Of a DNA stretch of 64,000 bases, positions 20,677 through 29,598 are shown one piece after another. The notes under the pieces were generated by a model, which made no database searches, was not told where the DNA came from, and was given only the letters and a program-made list of their open reading frames with translations. Position 1 is the stretch's first letter; each line of letters opens with the position of its first letter. A program made the position numbers and the translations under genes. Location of the stretch: assembly GCF_014268585.2 (NCBI RefSeq), contig NZ_CP077092.1, positions 682,001 through 746,000 of the forward strand. Reading direction: 5' to 3'. Source of the DNA: Pseudomonas iranensis. Lineage in GTDB: Bacteria > Pseudomonadota > Gammaproteobacteria > Pseudomonadales > Pseudomonadaceae.

Positions 20677-20975
20677 ACCACGGCACAGCAGGGGTAAAAG
20701 TCATCTCCATTCTCGGCGAGGACTATTCGATCAAGGCACCGGCCGGGGAAGAACAGACCCTGCTGGATGCGGCGATGATGCTCAAGGCAGCGCTGGAAGA
20801 CACCAAGCGCAAATACCCGACGCTGATCGGCGACCGTTTGCTGGTGCTGGCGGCGATGAATCTGTGCTCGCAGCAGATCGAAATGAAGAAGCAGCACAAA
20901 GAAGAACTCGAGCGTTATCAAGAGCAGGTCAGCGCCACGGTCGAGACGATTGCCAAGACCATCAGTCAGGGCTGA
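20673..20975 (+). CDS. zapA: Cell division protein ZapA
   Basis: A 100-residue ZapA. The N-terminal beta-rich head, VKVISILGEDYSIKAPAGEEQTL, is followed by a long C-terminal helix for tetramerisation (NLCSQQIEMKKQHKEELERY). ZapA cross-links FtsZ filaments in the cytoplasm. It overlaps the coiled-coil gene by four bases. The usual downstream partners in pseudomonads, the 6S RNA gene and a 5-formyltetrahydrofolate cyclo-ligase, are not here; a chemoreceptor follows 99 bp later. It may therefore be a second zapA paralogue. Confidence 0.9.
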   Translation: MNHGTAGVKVISILGEDYSIKAPAGEEQTLLDAAMMLKAALEDTKRKYPTLIGDRLLVLAAMNLCSQQIEMKKQHKEELERYQEQVSATVETIAKTISQG

Positions 20976-21074
20976 TGAGGTTGCGCACAACCAAGGAATA
21001 GATTGTCGGTTGGTTTGTATACAATCGGCACGGCTGTTGCAGTGTTTCGGCCACTTATTCCTTGGGGGTGCTCC

Positions 21075-23012
21075 ATGCAGTGGTGGCGACGCAGTATTCA
21101 GTGGCAGTTGATTCTCGGCATGGGCGCGGCCCTGCTGATCAGCATCGTGATTGTGGTTGGCATTTATACCCTGGTGGTCAACCGCCTCGCCCAGAGCTAT
21201 CTGGTCGAACAAGCGCTGCCGTCGAGCATTGAAGCGACGCGCAACGATATCGAACGCATCCTCGTGCAACCGCTCACCGCCGCCAAGGACATCGCCAGTA
21301 ACACCATGGTGCGTGACTGGCTGGCGACAGGCGAGGACAGCAGCAAAACTGCGCTCTTCGCGCAGTATCTGGAAGGCATCCGCGCCGAACACAAGGCCTT
21401 CACTGCGCTGATCATCGGCACCGAATCCAATCACTACATCACCGAAAAAGGCCTGGACCGCACCCTCAGTCGCGCCAAACCGGCCGACGCCTGGTTCTAT
21501 TCCTTTCTCGACAGCAATCAGCCGCGCACCCTCAATATCGACAACGACGGCGCCACTGGCGAGCTGGCCCTGTTCATCGATCTGAAGGTCGAGCAGGCCG
21601 GCAAAGTTGTCGGGGTCGCCGGGCTCGGGCTGAGCATGAAAGAGCTGTCGGAGCTGATTCACAATTTCAGTTTCGGCGAGCGCGGCAAGGTCTATCTCGT
21701 GCGTTCCGACGGTTTGATTCAGGTCCATCCTGAGGCGCAGTTCAGCGGCAAACGCACCTTGACCGAGCAGATCGGTGCCAACGCGGCGCAAGCGCTGATG
21801 GGGCACAAGGATGCGGTCAACAGCAGCTTCGAGCGCGACGGTGAAGACTTCCTCGCTTTCAGCCTGCCGTTGCGCGATCTCGGCTGGACCCTGGTGGCCG
21901 AAGTGCCGCAGTCGCAGATCTACGCCGAAGCACGGAAAGCGATGTGGATGAGTGGCGGCATCGGTCTGGTGGTGGCGCTGGTCTGCCTGGCGCTGGTGGT
22001 GTGGCTGGCGCAGGGGCTAGTGCGACCGATTCGACAAGTAACACGGGCACTGGTGGCCATCGGTAGCGGTGGTGGAGATTTGACTCGCCGGTTAGATTCC
22101 AGCCGTGCCGATGAGCTGGGTGACCTTGCGCGCGGCTTCAACCGTTTCCTCGACAGCCAGCGCGCAATGATCGGCGAGGTGCTGACCACCAGCGAACGCC
22201 TGCGCACGGCCGTGGGGCAAGTGGCAACGGTGGTGGACAACACCGCCGAGCGTTCCGGCCGGCAGCAGGAAATGACCGACATGGTTGCCACGGCCGTCCA
22301 CGAAATGGGCCTGACCGTGCAGGAAATCGCGCAGAACGCTGGCAACGCCGCGCTTGCCTCGCAAACCGCGCGCGATGAGGCGTTGCAGGCACGGGAAGTG
22401 GTCGGTGGCTCGATCCGTCATATCGAAAGCATGTCCGATGAGATCGGCGTGGCGGCAGGGGCGGTGGGTGAGCTGGCGCAGCAAGTGGCGTCGATCGATT
22501 CGGTGCTGGCGGTGATTCGTGGCGTTTCCGAACAGACCAATCTGCTCGCACTCAACGCCGCCATCGAAGCCGCCCGCGCTGGCGACATGGGCCGTGGCTT
22601 CGCGGTGGTCGCCGATGAAGTGCGCACGCTTGCGCGCCGAACCCAGGCCTCGACCGATGAGATCCAGCTGATGATCGGCAGCCTCAAGCAAGGCGCGGAG
22701 AACGCCGTGTCTTCGATGCGCACCGGCCAAGCCGCGACGGGTACCGGGGTTGAATCGAGCCAGCGTACCGGTGCGTCGCTGACGGCGATCACCGGCCAGG
22801 TTGAGCGCATCAGCGATATGAACCATCAGGTGGCGACGGCAACCGAAGAGCAGTCGGCGGTGACTGAAGAGATCAACCGCAACGTGCAGGGGATTTCCGA
22901 TCTGGCACGGGCGACGGCGGGGGAGGTCAGGGCTTGTCGCGAAGACTGCCAGATGTTGCAGAAGCTGGCGGATGATCTGGCGCGGCAGATGGGTGGGTTC
23001 AAGTTGAGTTGA
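21075..23012 (+). CDS. Methyl-accepting chemotaxis protein with dCache-type periplasmic sensor
   Basis: A 645-residue chemoreceptor. The first membrane helix is at about residues 12-35. A periplasmic ligand domain of about 250 residues follows, with dCache-like segments ([19 protein letters not shown] and [17 protein letters not shown]). The second helix is at about 292-313, then a HAMP domain with the unusual [14 protein letters not shown] insertion, and a signalling rod with the tip [20 protein letters not shown]. The start at 21075 ([12 protein letters not shown]) is chosen because residues upstream of it are not membrane-signal-like. No CheR pentapeptide is seen. Ligand unknown; amino or organic acids are common for the fold. 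Confidence 0.93.
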   Translation: MQWWRRSIQWQLILGMGAALLISIVIVVGIYTLVVNRLAQSYLVEQALPSSIEATRNDIERILVQPLTAAKDIASNTMVRDWLATGEDSSKTALFAQYLEGIRAEHKAFTALIIGTESNHYITEKGLDRTLSRAKPADAWFYSFLDSNQPRTLNIDNDGATGELALFIDLKVEQAGKVVGVAGLGLSMKELSELIHNFSFGERGKVYLVRSDGLIQVHPEAQFSGKRTLTEQIGANAAQALMGHKDAVNSSFERDGEDFLAFSLPLRDLGWTLVAEVPQSQIYAEARKAMWMSGGIGLVVALVCLALVVWLAQGLVRPIRQVTRALVAIGSGGGDLTRRLDSSRADELGDLARGFNRFLDSQRAMIGEVLTTSERLRTAVGQVATVVDNTAERSGRQQEMTDMVATAVHEMGLTVQEIAQNAGNAALASQTARDEALQAREVVGGSIRHIESMSDEIGVAAGAVGELAQQVASIDSVLAVIRGVSEQTNLLALNAAIEAARAGDMGRGFAVVADEVRTLARRTQASTDEIQLMIGSLKQGAENAVSSMRTGQAATGTGVESSQRTGASLTAITGQVERISDMNHQVATATEEQSAVTEEINRNVQGISDLARATAGEVRACREDCQMLQKLADDLARQMGGFKLS

Positions 23013-23035
23013 AGCTGTATCGCCTGAGCTGACGC

Positions 23036-23097
23036 CTTCGCGAGCAGGCTCGCTCCCACATTGGATTCGGCGTGTGGGAGCGAGCCTGCTCGCGAAT
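23036..23097. repeat. REP pair, closely spaced and inverted
   Basis: CGCGAGCAGGCTCGCTCCCA at 23040-23060 and its inverse at 23073-23097 face each other across about 13 bases. Transcribed, they would form one long hairpin between the convergent chemoreceptor and acyl-CoA dehydrogenase genes, a likely bidirectional 3' end. Confidence 0.9.
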
Positions 23098-23124
23098 GGT
23101 TTCAGTCGCTAAACAACTTGCAGA

Positions 23125-24927
23125 TCAGAACCACTCCTCCCGCATCCCCAGACACGTATCATCCCGCGCCTCCAGCAAGTCCAGCTCATGCTGGCAACCC
23201 GGCACTTCCCATGTCAGGAAATACCGCGCCGCCTGCAACTTGCCCTTATAGAAGTCGACATCCGCCGAATTGCCTTTGGCCAGGCCTTCCTCGGCGCGGA
23301 TCGCCTGCTCCAGCCAGCGCCAGCCGATCACTGCGTGGCCGAACACTTTCAGGTACAGCGCCGAGTTCGCCAGGCTGCTGTTGACCTTGCCTTGGGCCAG
23401 ATCGGTGAGCAGGCCGATGGTCACGGTTTGCAAGCGGGCCACGAGTTTTTCCAGCGGTTCGCGCAGGGTGGTCAACGAATCGTATGCAGTGGCACGTTCG
23501 GCCGTGTTGGCGATCAATCGAATCAGCTGCTTGAGACCGGCGCCACCGTTCTGCGCCAGCTTGCGCCCGAGCAAATCCAGCGACTGGATGCCGTGGGTGC
23601 CTTCGTGGATCGGGTTCAGGCGGTTGTCGCGGTAGTACTGCTCCACCGGATATTCACGGGTGTAGCCGTGGCCGCCAAGAATCTGGATCGCCAGTTCGTT
23701 GGCTTTGAGGCAGAACTCCGAAGGCCAGGATTTGACGATCGGCGTCAGCAGGTCCAACAGCTCATGAGCCTGTTTGCGTTCGGCTTCGGTTTCCAGCGTG
23801 GTGGTGTCATCGAACAAACGCGCGGCATACAGGCCGAGGTCAAACGCACCTTCGACGTAGGATTTCTGCGTCAGCAGCATGCGTCTGACGTCCGCGTGCT
23901 GAATGATCGCCACCGGCGCTGTGCTCGGATCTTTGCTGTCCGGCACCCGGCCCTGCGGCCGCTCGCGCGCATATTCCAGTGAATAAAGGTAACCGGCATA
24001 GCCGAGCATGACCGCGCCCATGCCGACGCCGATCCGCGCTTCGTTCATCATCTGGAACATGTAGCTCAAACCGTGGTGCGCTTTGCCCACCAGATAGCCG
24101 ACGCACTCGCCGTTATCGCCGAAGTTCAGCGCCGTTGATGTGGTGCCGCGCCAGCCCATCTTGTGGAACAAGCCGGCGAGCAGCACGTCGTTGCGCTGGC
24201 CGAGGCTGCCGTCGTCGTTTACCAGAAACTTCGGCACGATAAACAGCGAAATACCTTTCACCCCCGGTGGGGCGTCGGGCAGTTTGGCGAGCACCATGTG
24301 CACGATGTTTTCCGACAGCGGATGATCGCCGCCGGAAATGAAGATCTTGTTGCCCTTCAGGCGATAGGTGCCGTCGGATGCAGGCTCGGCGCGGGTGCGG
24401 ATATCCGACAGTGACGAACCGGCATGCGGCTCGGTCAGGGCCATGGTGCCGAAGAAGCGTCCGTCGATCATCGGTTGCAGGAAGCGCTGTTTCTGCTCTT
24501 CGCTGCCGAAGCTCTCGATCAGATTGGCCGCGCCCATGGTCAGGAACGGGTACGAGGTCGACGCTGCGTTGGCGGACTGGAAATGCGCGAAGCAGGCTTG
24601 CGACAGCAGGGTCGGTAATTGCATGCCGCCCGCTTCAAAACTGCGTGCGGCGTTAAGAAATCCGGCCTCGAGAAAGGCATCCACTGCCGGTTTCACTTCA
24701 GGAATCAGGATCGCCTTACCGTCCTCATAGCGCGGCTCGTTCTCGTCGCCCTTGCGGTTGTGCGGCGCAAAGTACTTCTCGGCGATGTTGCGCGCGGTGC
24801 CGATGGCGGCGTCGAAGGTCTCGCGATTGTGCTCGGCAAAGCGCTCGCGCCGGGTCAGGCCCTCGGCATCAAGGACTTCGTACAGCTCGAAAGCCAGATT
24901 GCGGGAACTGAGCAGCGTCTCGGACAT
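23125..24927 (-). CDS. Acyl-CoA dehydrogenase (FadE-type, long form)
   Basis: A 600-residue flavoprotein of the long acyl-CoA dehydrogenase subgroup that carries extra N- and C-terminal domains. FAD/substrate-binding signatures are ALTEPHAGSSLSDIRTRA and KIFISGGDHPLSENIVH. The late segment QILGGHGYTREYPVEQYYRD and NPIHEGTHGIQSLDLLGRK supply the flavin-contact residues and the probable catalytic glutamate. It introduces the 2,3-double bond of acyl-CoA in beta-oxidation and passes electrons to ETF. It is monocistronic, flanked by REP elements on both sides. Chain-length preference cannot be decided here. Confidence 0.92.
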   Translation of the reverse strand: MSETLLSSRNLAFELYEVLDAEGLTRRERFAEHNRETFDAAIGTARNIAEKYFAPHNRKGDENEPRYEDGKAILIPEVKPAVDAFLEAGFLNAARSFEAGGMQLPTLLSQACFAHFQSANAASTSYPFLTMGAANLIESFGSEEQKQRFLQPMIDGRFFGTMALTEPHAGSSLSDIRTRAEPASDGTYRLKGNKIFISGGDHPLSENIVHMVLAKLPDAPPGVKGISLFIVPKFLVNDDGSLGQRNDVLLAGLFHKMGWRGTTSTALNFGDNGECVGYLVGKAHHGLSYMFQMMNEARIGVGMGAVMLGYAGYLYSLEYARERPQGRVPDSKDPSTAPVAIIQHADVRRMLLTQKSYVEGAFDLGLYAARLFDDTTTLETEAERKQAHELLDLLTPIVKSWPSEFCLKANELAIQILGGHGYTREYPVEQYYRDNRLNPIHEGTHGIQSLDLLGRKLAQNGGAGLKQLIRLIANTAERATAYDSLTTLREPLEKLVARLQTVTIGLLTDLAQGKVNSSLANSALYLKVFGHAVIGWRWLEQAIRAEEGLAKGNSADVDFYKGKLQAARYFLTWEVPGCQHELDLLEARDDTCLGMREEWF

Positions 24928-25046
24928 GGCGGCCTACCTGGAAATTGGGGTTGGGCCGAGTCTAGGCGTGCTGATAAAGACTGAACAGGATGATTGATAA
25001 GCGTGATGTTGGAGCCGCGCGCGGACTTAACAGGCGCCGAAAACAA

Positions 25047-25140
25047 CTGTGGGAGCGAGCCTGCTCGCGAAAGCGGTGGGTCAGACAACATTGATGTCGA
25101 CTGAAACGCCGTCTTCGCGAGCAGGCTCGCTCCCACAGGG
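25047..25140. repeat. REP pair, inverted
   Basis: GGGAGCGAGCCTGCTCGCGA near 25050-25071 and its inverted copy at 25113-25138 enclose about 40 bases. They lie between putA's 3' end and the upstream end of the acyl-CoA dehydrogenase gene. Confidence 0.9.
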
Positions 25141-25146
25141 AATTGC

Positions 25147-25177
25147 AATCCAGGCGACCATTGCGGTCGCCTGGATT
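25147..25177 (-). terminator. Perfect 13 bp hairpin just past putA
   Basis: AATCCAGGCGACC (25147-25159) and GGTCGCCTGGATT (25165-25177) pair without mismatch around a 5-base loop, about 10 bases after the putA stop. There is no U-run after it on the putA strand, so it may be a processed 3' end or weak terminator, helped by the REP pair beyond. Confidence 0.5.
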
Positions 25178-25186
25178 TGCAGCGGT

Positions 25187-28100
25187 TTAGCCGATCGTCA
25201 TCAAGCTGGCATTACCACCCGCCGCAGCCGTGTTAACGCTCAGCGCGCGCTCGATCACCAGACGCTCCAGGGCAATGTTGGTCTCGCCCTGGGACAGGCC
25301 CTGAACGCCAACGATTGCACCGCCACGCTGGGCGATCTGCTGGCAGACGCCGCGCAACTGGTCGGAGTGGCCGTGATGCAGCACGGCATCGAACACCACT
25401 TCGTCCTTGTTCCAGTCGGCAACGCGTTTGATCCGCGCCTGCACTTCCTTCGGCAGACGGGCGAACAAGGCTTTGCTCAGCTCGGTTTCCGGCCACACCG
25501 CCGAACCGCCAACTGCCAGCACCGCCGCCAGTTGCGTCAGCAGATCACCTTCAACTTCCGCCAGGCACAGCACGTGCTCGCGCGGCAGGATCGCGTAGCT
25601 GTTTTTCTCGCCGGTCGGGCCAGCCAGCACGCGGGTGATGCCGCTCTGCGATTGCGCTGCGTATTGCACGCACAGGGTGCTCAGGTCGGCGAACTTGTTG
25701 TTGTCGGCCCAGGCTTTCAGCGCGTTCAACGATTGGCTCATGGCATCGCGCAAGCGCACGTCCGGGGCGACGATGGCGTCACCGCGGGCGAAGGATTGTT
25801 CGATGGCGTCGGCAGGACGCGTCGACAGCAGGCGGTACAGATACAGCGGGCCGCCGGCTTTCGGGCCAGTACCCGACAGGCCTTCGCCGCCGAATGGCTG
25901 CACGCCGACCACGGCACCGACGATGTTGCGGTTGACGTAGACGTTACCGGCGTTGACGTTGTCGATCACCTTGGCGATGGTCTCGTCGATGCGCGTGTGC
26001 ACGCCCAGCGTCAGGCCGTAACCGGAGGCGTTGATCTGGCCGATCAGTTGATCCAGCTCTTTGCGCTTGTAGCGCACCACGTGCAGTACCGGGCCGAAGA
26101 TTTCGCGTTGCAGTTCGTCGAAGCTTTCCAGCTCGATCAGGGTCGGCATGACGAAGGTGCCGCGCTTGACCTCTTCACTGTCGGCAATCGCCACCTGGTA
26201 AACATTGCGACCTTTATCGCGCATGCCCTGGATGTGCTTGTCGATGCCGGCCTTGGCTTCGGCGTCGATCACCGGGCCGATGTCCACGGACAGACGCTCG
26301 GGGTTGCCGAGACGGCTTTCGGCCATGGCACCTTTGAGCATTTCGATGACGCGATCGGCGGAATCTTCCTGCAGGCACAGCACGCGCAGTGCCGAGCAGC
26401 GCTGACCGGCGCTGTCGAAGGCCGACGACACCACGTCGATCACCACTTGTTCGGTCAGTGCCGAGGAATCGACGATCATCGCGTTCTGGCCACCGGTTTC
26501 GGCGATCAGCGGAATCGGACGGCCCTGGCTGTCGAGACGGCCAGCGATGTTACGTTGCAGCAAGCGCGCGACTTCGGTGGAACCAGTGAACATTACGCCT
26601 TTGACGCGCTCGTCACCGACCAGACCGGCGCCGACGGTTTCACCGCGACCCGGCAGCAGTTGCAGCACGCCTTCCGGGATGCCGGCTTCGAGCATCAGGC
26701 GCACAGCCTGAGCCGCTACCAGCGGAGTCTGCTCGGCCGGTTTGGCCAGTACCGGGTTACCGGCGGCCAATGCCGCAGCGACCTGGCCGCTGAAGATTGC
26801 CAGCGGGAAGTTCCACGGGCTGATGCACACCACCGGACCGAGTGGGCGGTGGGCGTCATTGCTGAAATCGTTGCGCGCCTGCACTGCGTAGTAACGCAGG
26901 AAGTCGACCGCTTCGCGGACTTCGGCGATGGCGTTGGCGTAGGTCTTGCCGGCTTCGCGAGCCAACAGGCCCATCAGCGGCTGGATCTCGCCTTCCATCA
27001 AGTCAGCGGCACGTTCCAGAATCGCAGCACGTTCGGCCGGCGGGGTGGCCTGCCAGATCGGCGCGGCGTTCAGCGCGCATTGAATGGCATTGTCGACGTC
27101 TTCGACGGTCGCTTCTTGGACGTGACCGACCACATCGCGGTGATCGGACGGGTTCAGCACCGCGACCGGCGTTTCGTTGCTGGAGGCGCAACCGAGCATC
27201 GGCGCGGCTTTCCAGTCGTTGTGCGCGGTGGCGAGCAGGGCGCAGGACAGCGAGGCCAGACGATGTTCGTTGGCCATGTCGATGCCGCTGGAGTTGGCGC
27301 GCTCGGCACCGTACAGGTCACGCGGCAGCGGAATGCGCGGGTGCGGCAGGCCAAAACCACCTTCCACGGTGGCCATCTGCTCGATCTGTGCCACCGGATC
27401 GGCCACCAGTTCCTGAATCGAAATCGACTGATCGGCGATACGGTTGACGAACGAGGTGTTGGCACCGTTTTCCAGCAGACGACGCACGAGGTACGCCAGC
27501 AGGGTTTCGTGGGTGCCGACCGGTGCGTACACGCGGCACGGACGGTTCAGCTTGCCCTCGGAAACCTTGCCTACAACTTGTTCGTATAGCGGTTCGCCCA
27601 TGCCGTGCAGGCACTGGAATTCGTACTGGCCCGGGTAATAGTTCTGACCGGCGATGTGGTAGATCGCCGACAGGGTGTGGGCGTTGTGCGTAGCGAATTG
27701 CGGGTAGATGACTTCCGGTACCGACAGCAGTTTGCGTGCGCAAGCAATGTAGGAAACGTCGGTGTACACCTTGCGGGTGTAGACCGGATAGCCTTCCAGA
27801 CCTTCGACCTGGGCGCGCTTGATTTCGCTGTCCCAGTACGCGCCTTTCACCAGGCGGATCATCAGGCGATGACGGCTGCGGCGGGCCAGATCGATCACGT
27901 AATCGATCACGTACGGGCAACGCTTCTGATACGCCTGAATAACGAAACCGATGCCGTTCCAGCCAGTCAGCTGCGGCTCGAAGCACAGGCGCTCGAGCAG
28001 ATCCAGCGACAGCTCGAGGCGGTCGGCTTCTTCGGCGTCGATGTTCAGGCCGATGTCGTATTGCTTGGCCAGCAGGGTCAGCGACAGCAGACGCGGGTAC

Positions 28101-29140
28101 AGCTCGTCCATCACCCGCTCGTACTGCGCACGGCTGTAACGCGGGTGCAGTGCCGAGAGCTTGATGGAAATGCCCGGGCCTTCATAAATCCCACGGCCGT
28201 GAGAGGCTTTGCCGATCGAATGGATCGCTTGTTCGTACGACGCCAGGTATTTTTGCGCGTCGACTTCGGTGAGTGCCGCTTCACCGAGCATGTCGTAGGA
28301 GTAACGGAAGCCCTTGGCTTCGAACTTGCTCGCATTGGCCAGCGCTTCGGCGATGGTTTCGCCGGTAACGAACTGCTCGCCCATCAGGCGCATGGCCATG
28401 TCGACGCCCTTGCGGATCATCGGCTCGCCGCTCTTGCCGATGATGCGGCTCAGCGACGAGGTCAGGCCGGCCTCGTTGTGGGTGGAGACCAGTTTGCCAG
28501 TCAGCAGCAGGCCCCAAGTGGCGGCGTTGACGAACAGCGAAGGGCTGTTGCCCAGGTGCGGATGCCAGTTGCCGGTGCTGATCTTGTCGCGGATCAGCGC
28601 ATCGCGGGTGCCTTTGTCCGGGATGCGCAGCAGCGCTTCGGCCAGGCACATCAGCGCCACGCCTTCCTGGGACGACAGGGAGAATTCCTGCAACAGACCT
28701 TGAACAATACCGGCACGACCGCCGGCACTTTTCTGGTTACGCAGTTTTTCGGCGATGGTCGCGGCGAGTTTGTTGGTGGCTTCGGCCATCGGTGCCGGCA
28801 GGCGCGCCTGCTCGATCAGCATCGGCACCACTTCCGGCTCAGGGCGGCGGTAGGCGGCGGTGATCGAAGCACGCAGAACCGATTGCGGCAGGATGCTTTC
28901 AGCGAATTCGAGGAAGCATTGGTGAGCGTGATCGGTCTGCACTTCGCCTGCGTCATCGGCGTCTTTGGCGGTCAAACCGTTCAACTCGGTCAGGGTTGCA
29001 CCACCCTCGAGTTTTTCCAGGTAATTGAAAATTGCCTGCTTGATCAGCCAGTGCGGCGTGCGATCAATCGAGGTTGCGGCAGCCTTCAGGCGCTCGCGGG
29101 TCGGGTCATCGAGTTTGACCCCAAGGGTGGTGGTAGCCAT
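25187..29140 (-). CDS. putA: Trifunctional proline utilisation protein PutA (repressor, proline dehydrogenase, P5C/GSA dehydrogenase)
   Basis: A 1317-residue trifunctional PutA. Residues 1-47 (TTLGVKLDDPTRERLKAAAT) form the ribbon-helix-helix DNA-binding domain. The FAD proline dehydrogenase barrel lies at about 250-560, with YEGPGISIKLSALHPRYSRA and RLVKGAYWDSEIKRAQ. The glutamate-semialdehyde dehydrogenase lies at about 640-1120, with MFTGSTEVARLLQ and catalytic Cys in SAFDSAGQRCSALR. It oxidises proline to glutamate at the membrane and, when proline is scarce, represses put genes. The start at 29140 begins the DNA-binding domain directly. putP diverges upstream, and six GTTGCA motifs lie in between. 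Confidence 0.96.
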   Translation of the reverse strand: MATTTLGVKLDDPTRERLKAAATSIDRTPHWLIKQAIFNYLEKLEGGATLTELNGLTAKDADDAGEVQTDHAHQCFLEFAESILPQSVLRASITAAYRRPEPEVVPMLIEQARLPAPMAEATNKLAATIAEKLRNQKSAGGRAGIVQGLLQEFSLSSQEGVALMCLAEALLRIPDKGTRDALIRDKISTGNWHPHLGNSPSLFVNAATWGLLLTGKLVSTHNEAGLTSSLSRIIGKSGEPMIRKGVDMAMRLMGEQFVTGETIAEALANASKFEAKGFRYSYDMLGEAALTEVDAQKYLASYEQAIHSIGKASHGRGIYEGPGISIKLSALHPRYSRAQYERVMDELYPRLLSLTLLAKQYDIGLNIDAEEADRLELSLDLLERLCFEPQLTGWNGIGFVIQAYQKRCPYVIDYVIDLARRSRHRLMIRLVKGAYWDSEIKRAQVEGLEGYPVYTRKVYTDVSYIACARKLLSVPEVIYPQFATHNAHTLSAIYHIAGQNYYPGQYEFQCLHGMGEPLYEQVVGKVSEGKLNRPCRVYAPVGTHETLLAYLVRRLLENGANTSFVNRIADQSISIQELVADPVAQIEQMATVEGGFGLPHPRIPLPRDLYGAERANSSGIDMANEHRLASLSCALLATAHNDWKAAPMLGCASSNETPVAVLNPSDHRDVVGHVQEATVEDVDNAIQCALNAAPIWQATPPAERAAILERAADLMEGEIQPLMGLLAREAGKTYANAIAEVREAVDFLRYYAVQARNDFSNDAHRPLGPVVCISPWNFPLAIFSGQVAAALAAGNPVLAKPAEQTPLVAAQAVRLMLEAGIPEGVLQLLPGRGETVGAGLVGDERVKGVMFTGSTEVARLLQRNIAGRLDSQGRPIPLIAETGGQNAMIVDSSALTEQVVIDVVSSAFDSAGQRCSALRVLCLQEDSADRVIEMLKGAMAESRLGNPERLSVDIGPVIDAEAKAGIDKHIQGMRDKGRNVYQVAIADSEEVKRGTFVMPTLIELESFDELQREIFGPVLHVVRYKRKELDQLIGQINASGYGLTLGVHTRIDETIAKVIDNVNAGNVYVNRNIVGAVVGVQPFGGEGLSGTGPKAGGPLYLYRLLSTRPADAIEQSFARGDAIVAPDVRLRDAMSQSLNALKAWADNNKFADLSTLCVQYAAQSQSGITRVLAGPTGEKNSYAILPREHVLCLAEVEGDLLTQLAAVLAVGGSAVWPETELSKALFARLPKEVQARIKRVADWNKDEVVFDAVLHHGHSDQLRGVCQQIAQRGGAIVGVQGLSQGETNIALERLVIERALSVNTAAAGGNASLMTIG

Positions 29141-29598
29141 ATTTTTATCCTCATGGTTGCCACAGTTGCGTGGCATCAGCTGGCCGCAAGATTAGCCGTG
29201 CGTTGAATGAGGTGCAACCGGGTGCAACCCTTTTTTTGCCGGAATAATACGCAGCTCGTCAGGAAATAATTTCTGGTACGAAAGTGCTGCTCCTGCTTGG
29301 TGCTTTTGCTTCTAGCAAAGAGCCATGACTGCCATAAAAGGGAGCAAAAACGGGGAGATCGTCGATTAATCCGACTGGGTGCAACTAATTCTCGCGAAAC
29401 TGGTTGCACCTTATTTGCTTTGTTGCATAGCATTCGCCGCCAAGGTGCAACCGGGAATAACCCGGTGCATCGGCTGATGGCTTTCCTGGGGAAACATCAG
29501 TCTTAAATGCGCGGGATCCCGGATCGTCTGCCAAACGTCGTCGTTTGCGAGCGGTTCACCACCGCCGCTACATAAAAACAAAGCCAGGGCGTAACTCA
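29141..29598. promoter_or_regulatory. putA-putP control region with six GTTGCA/TGCAAC PutA-operator cores
   Basis: This 458 bp divergent intergenic region contains exact TGCAAC or GTTGCA at 29213-29218, 29223-29228, 29380-29385, 29403-29408, 29422-29427 and 29446-29451. GTTGCA is the reported core of the PutA operator in enterobacteria. Two copies lie 73-88 bp from the putA start, and four cluster within 72 bp on the putP side. That spacing would let a PutA dimer or several dimers loop the region and repress both genes. No coding frame of note lies here. Confidence 0.75.

Noticed and set aside
20976..21074. 6S RNA (ssrS) expected after zapA
   Set aside because: Only 99 bp is available and no 6S-like long imperfect hairpin is seen.
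20631..21806. 391-codon minus-strand frame over zapA and the chemoreceptor start
   Set aside because: Overlaps two well-supported genes on the opposite strand and has no recognisable domain.
25049..27589. 846-codon plus-strand open frame opposite putA
   Set aside because: Antisense shadow of putA; composition reflects the third-codon GC bias, no domain, and the putA frame is certain.
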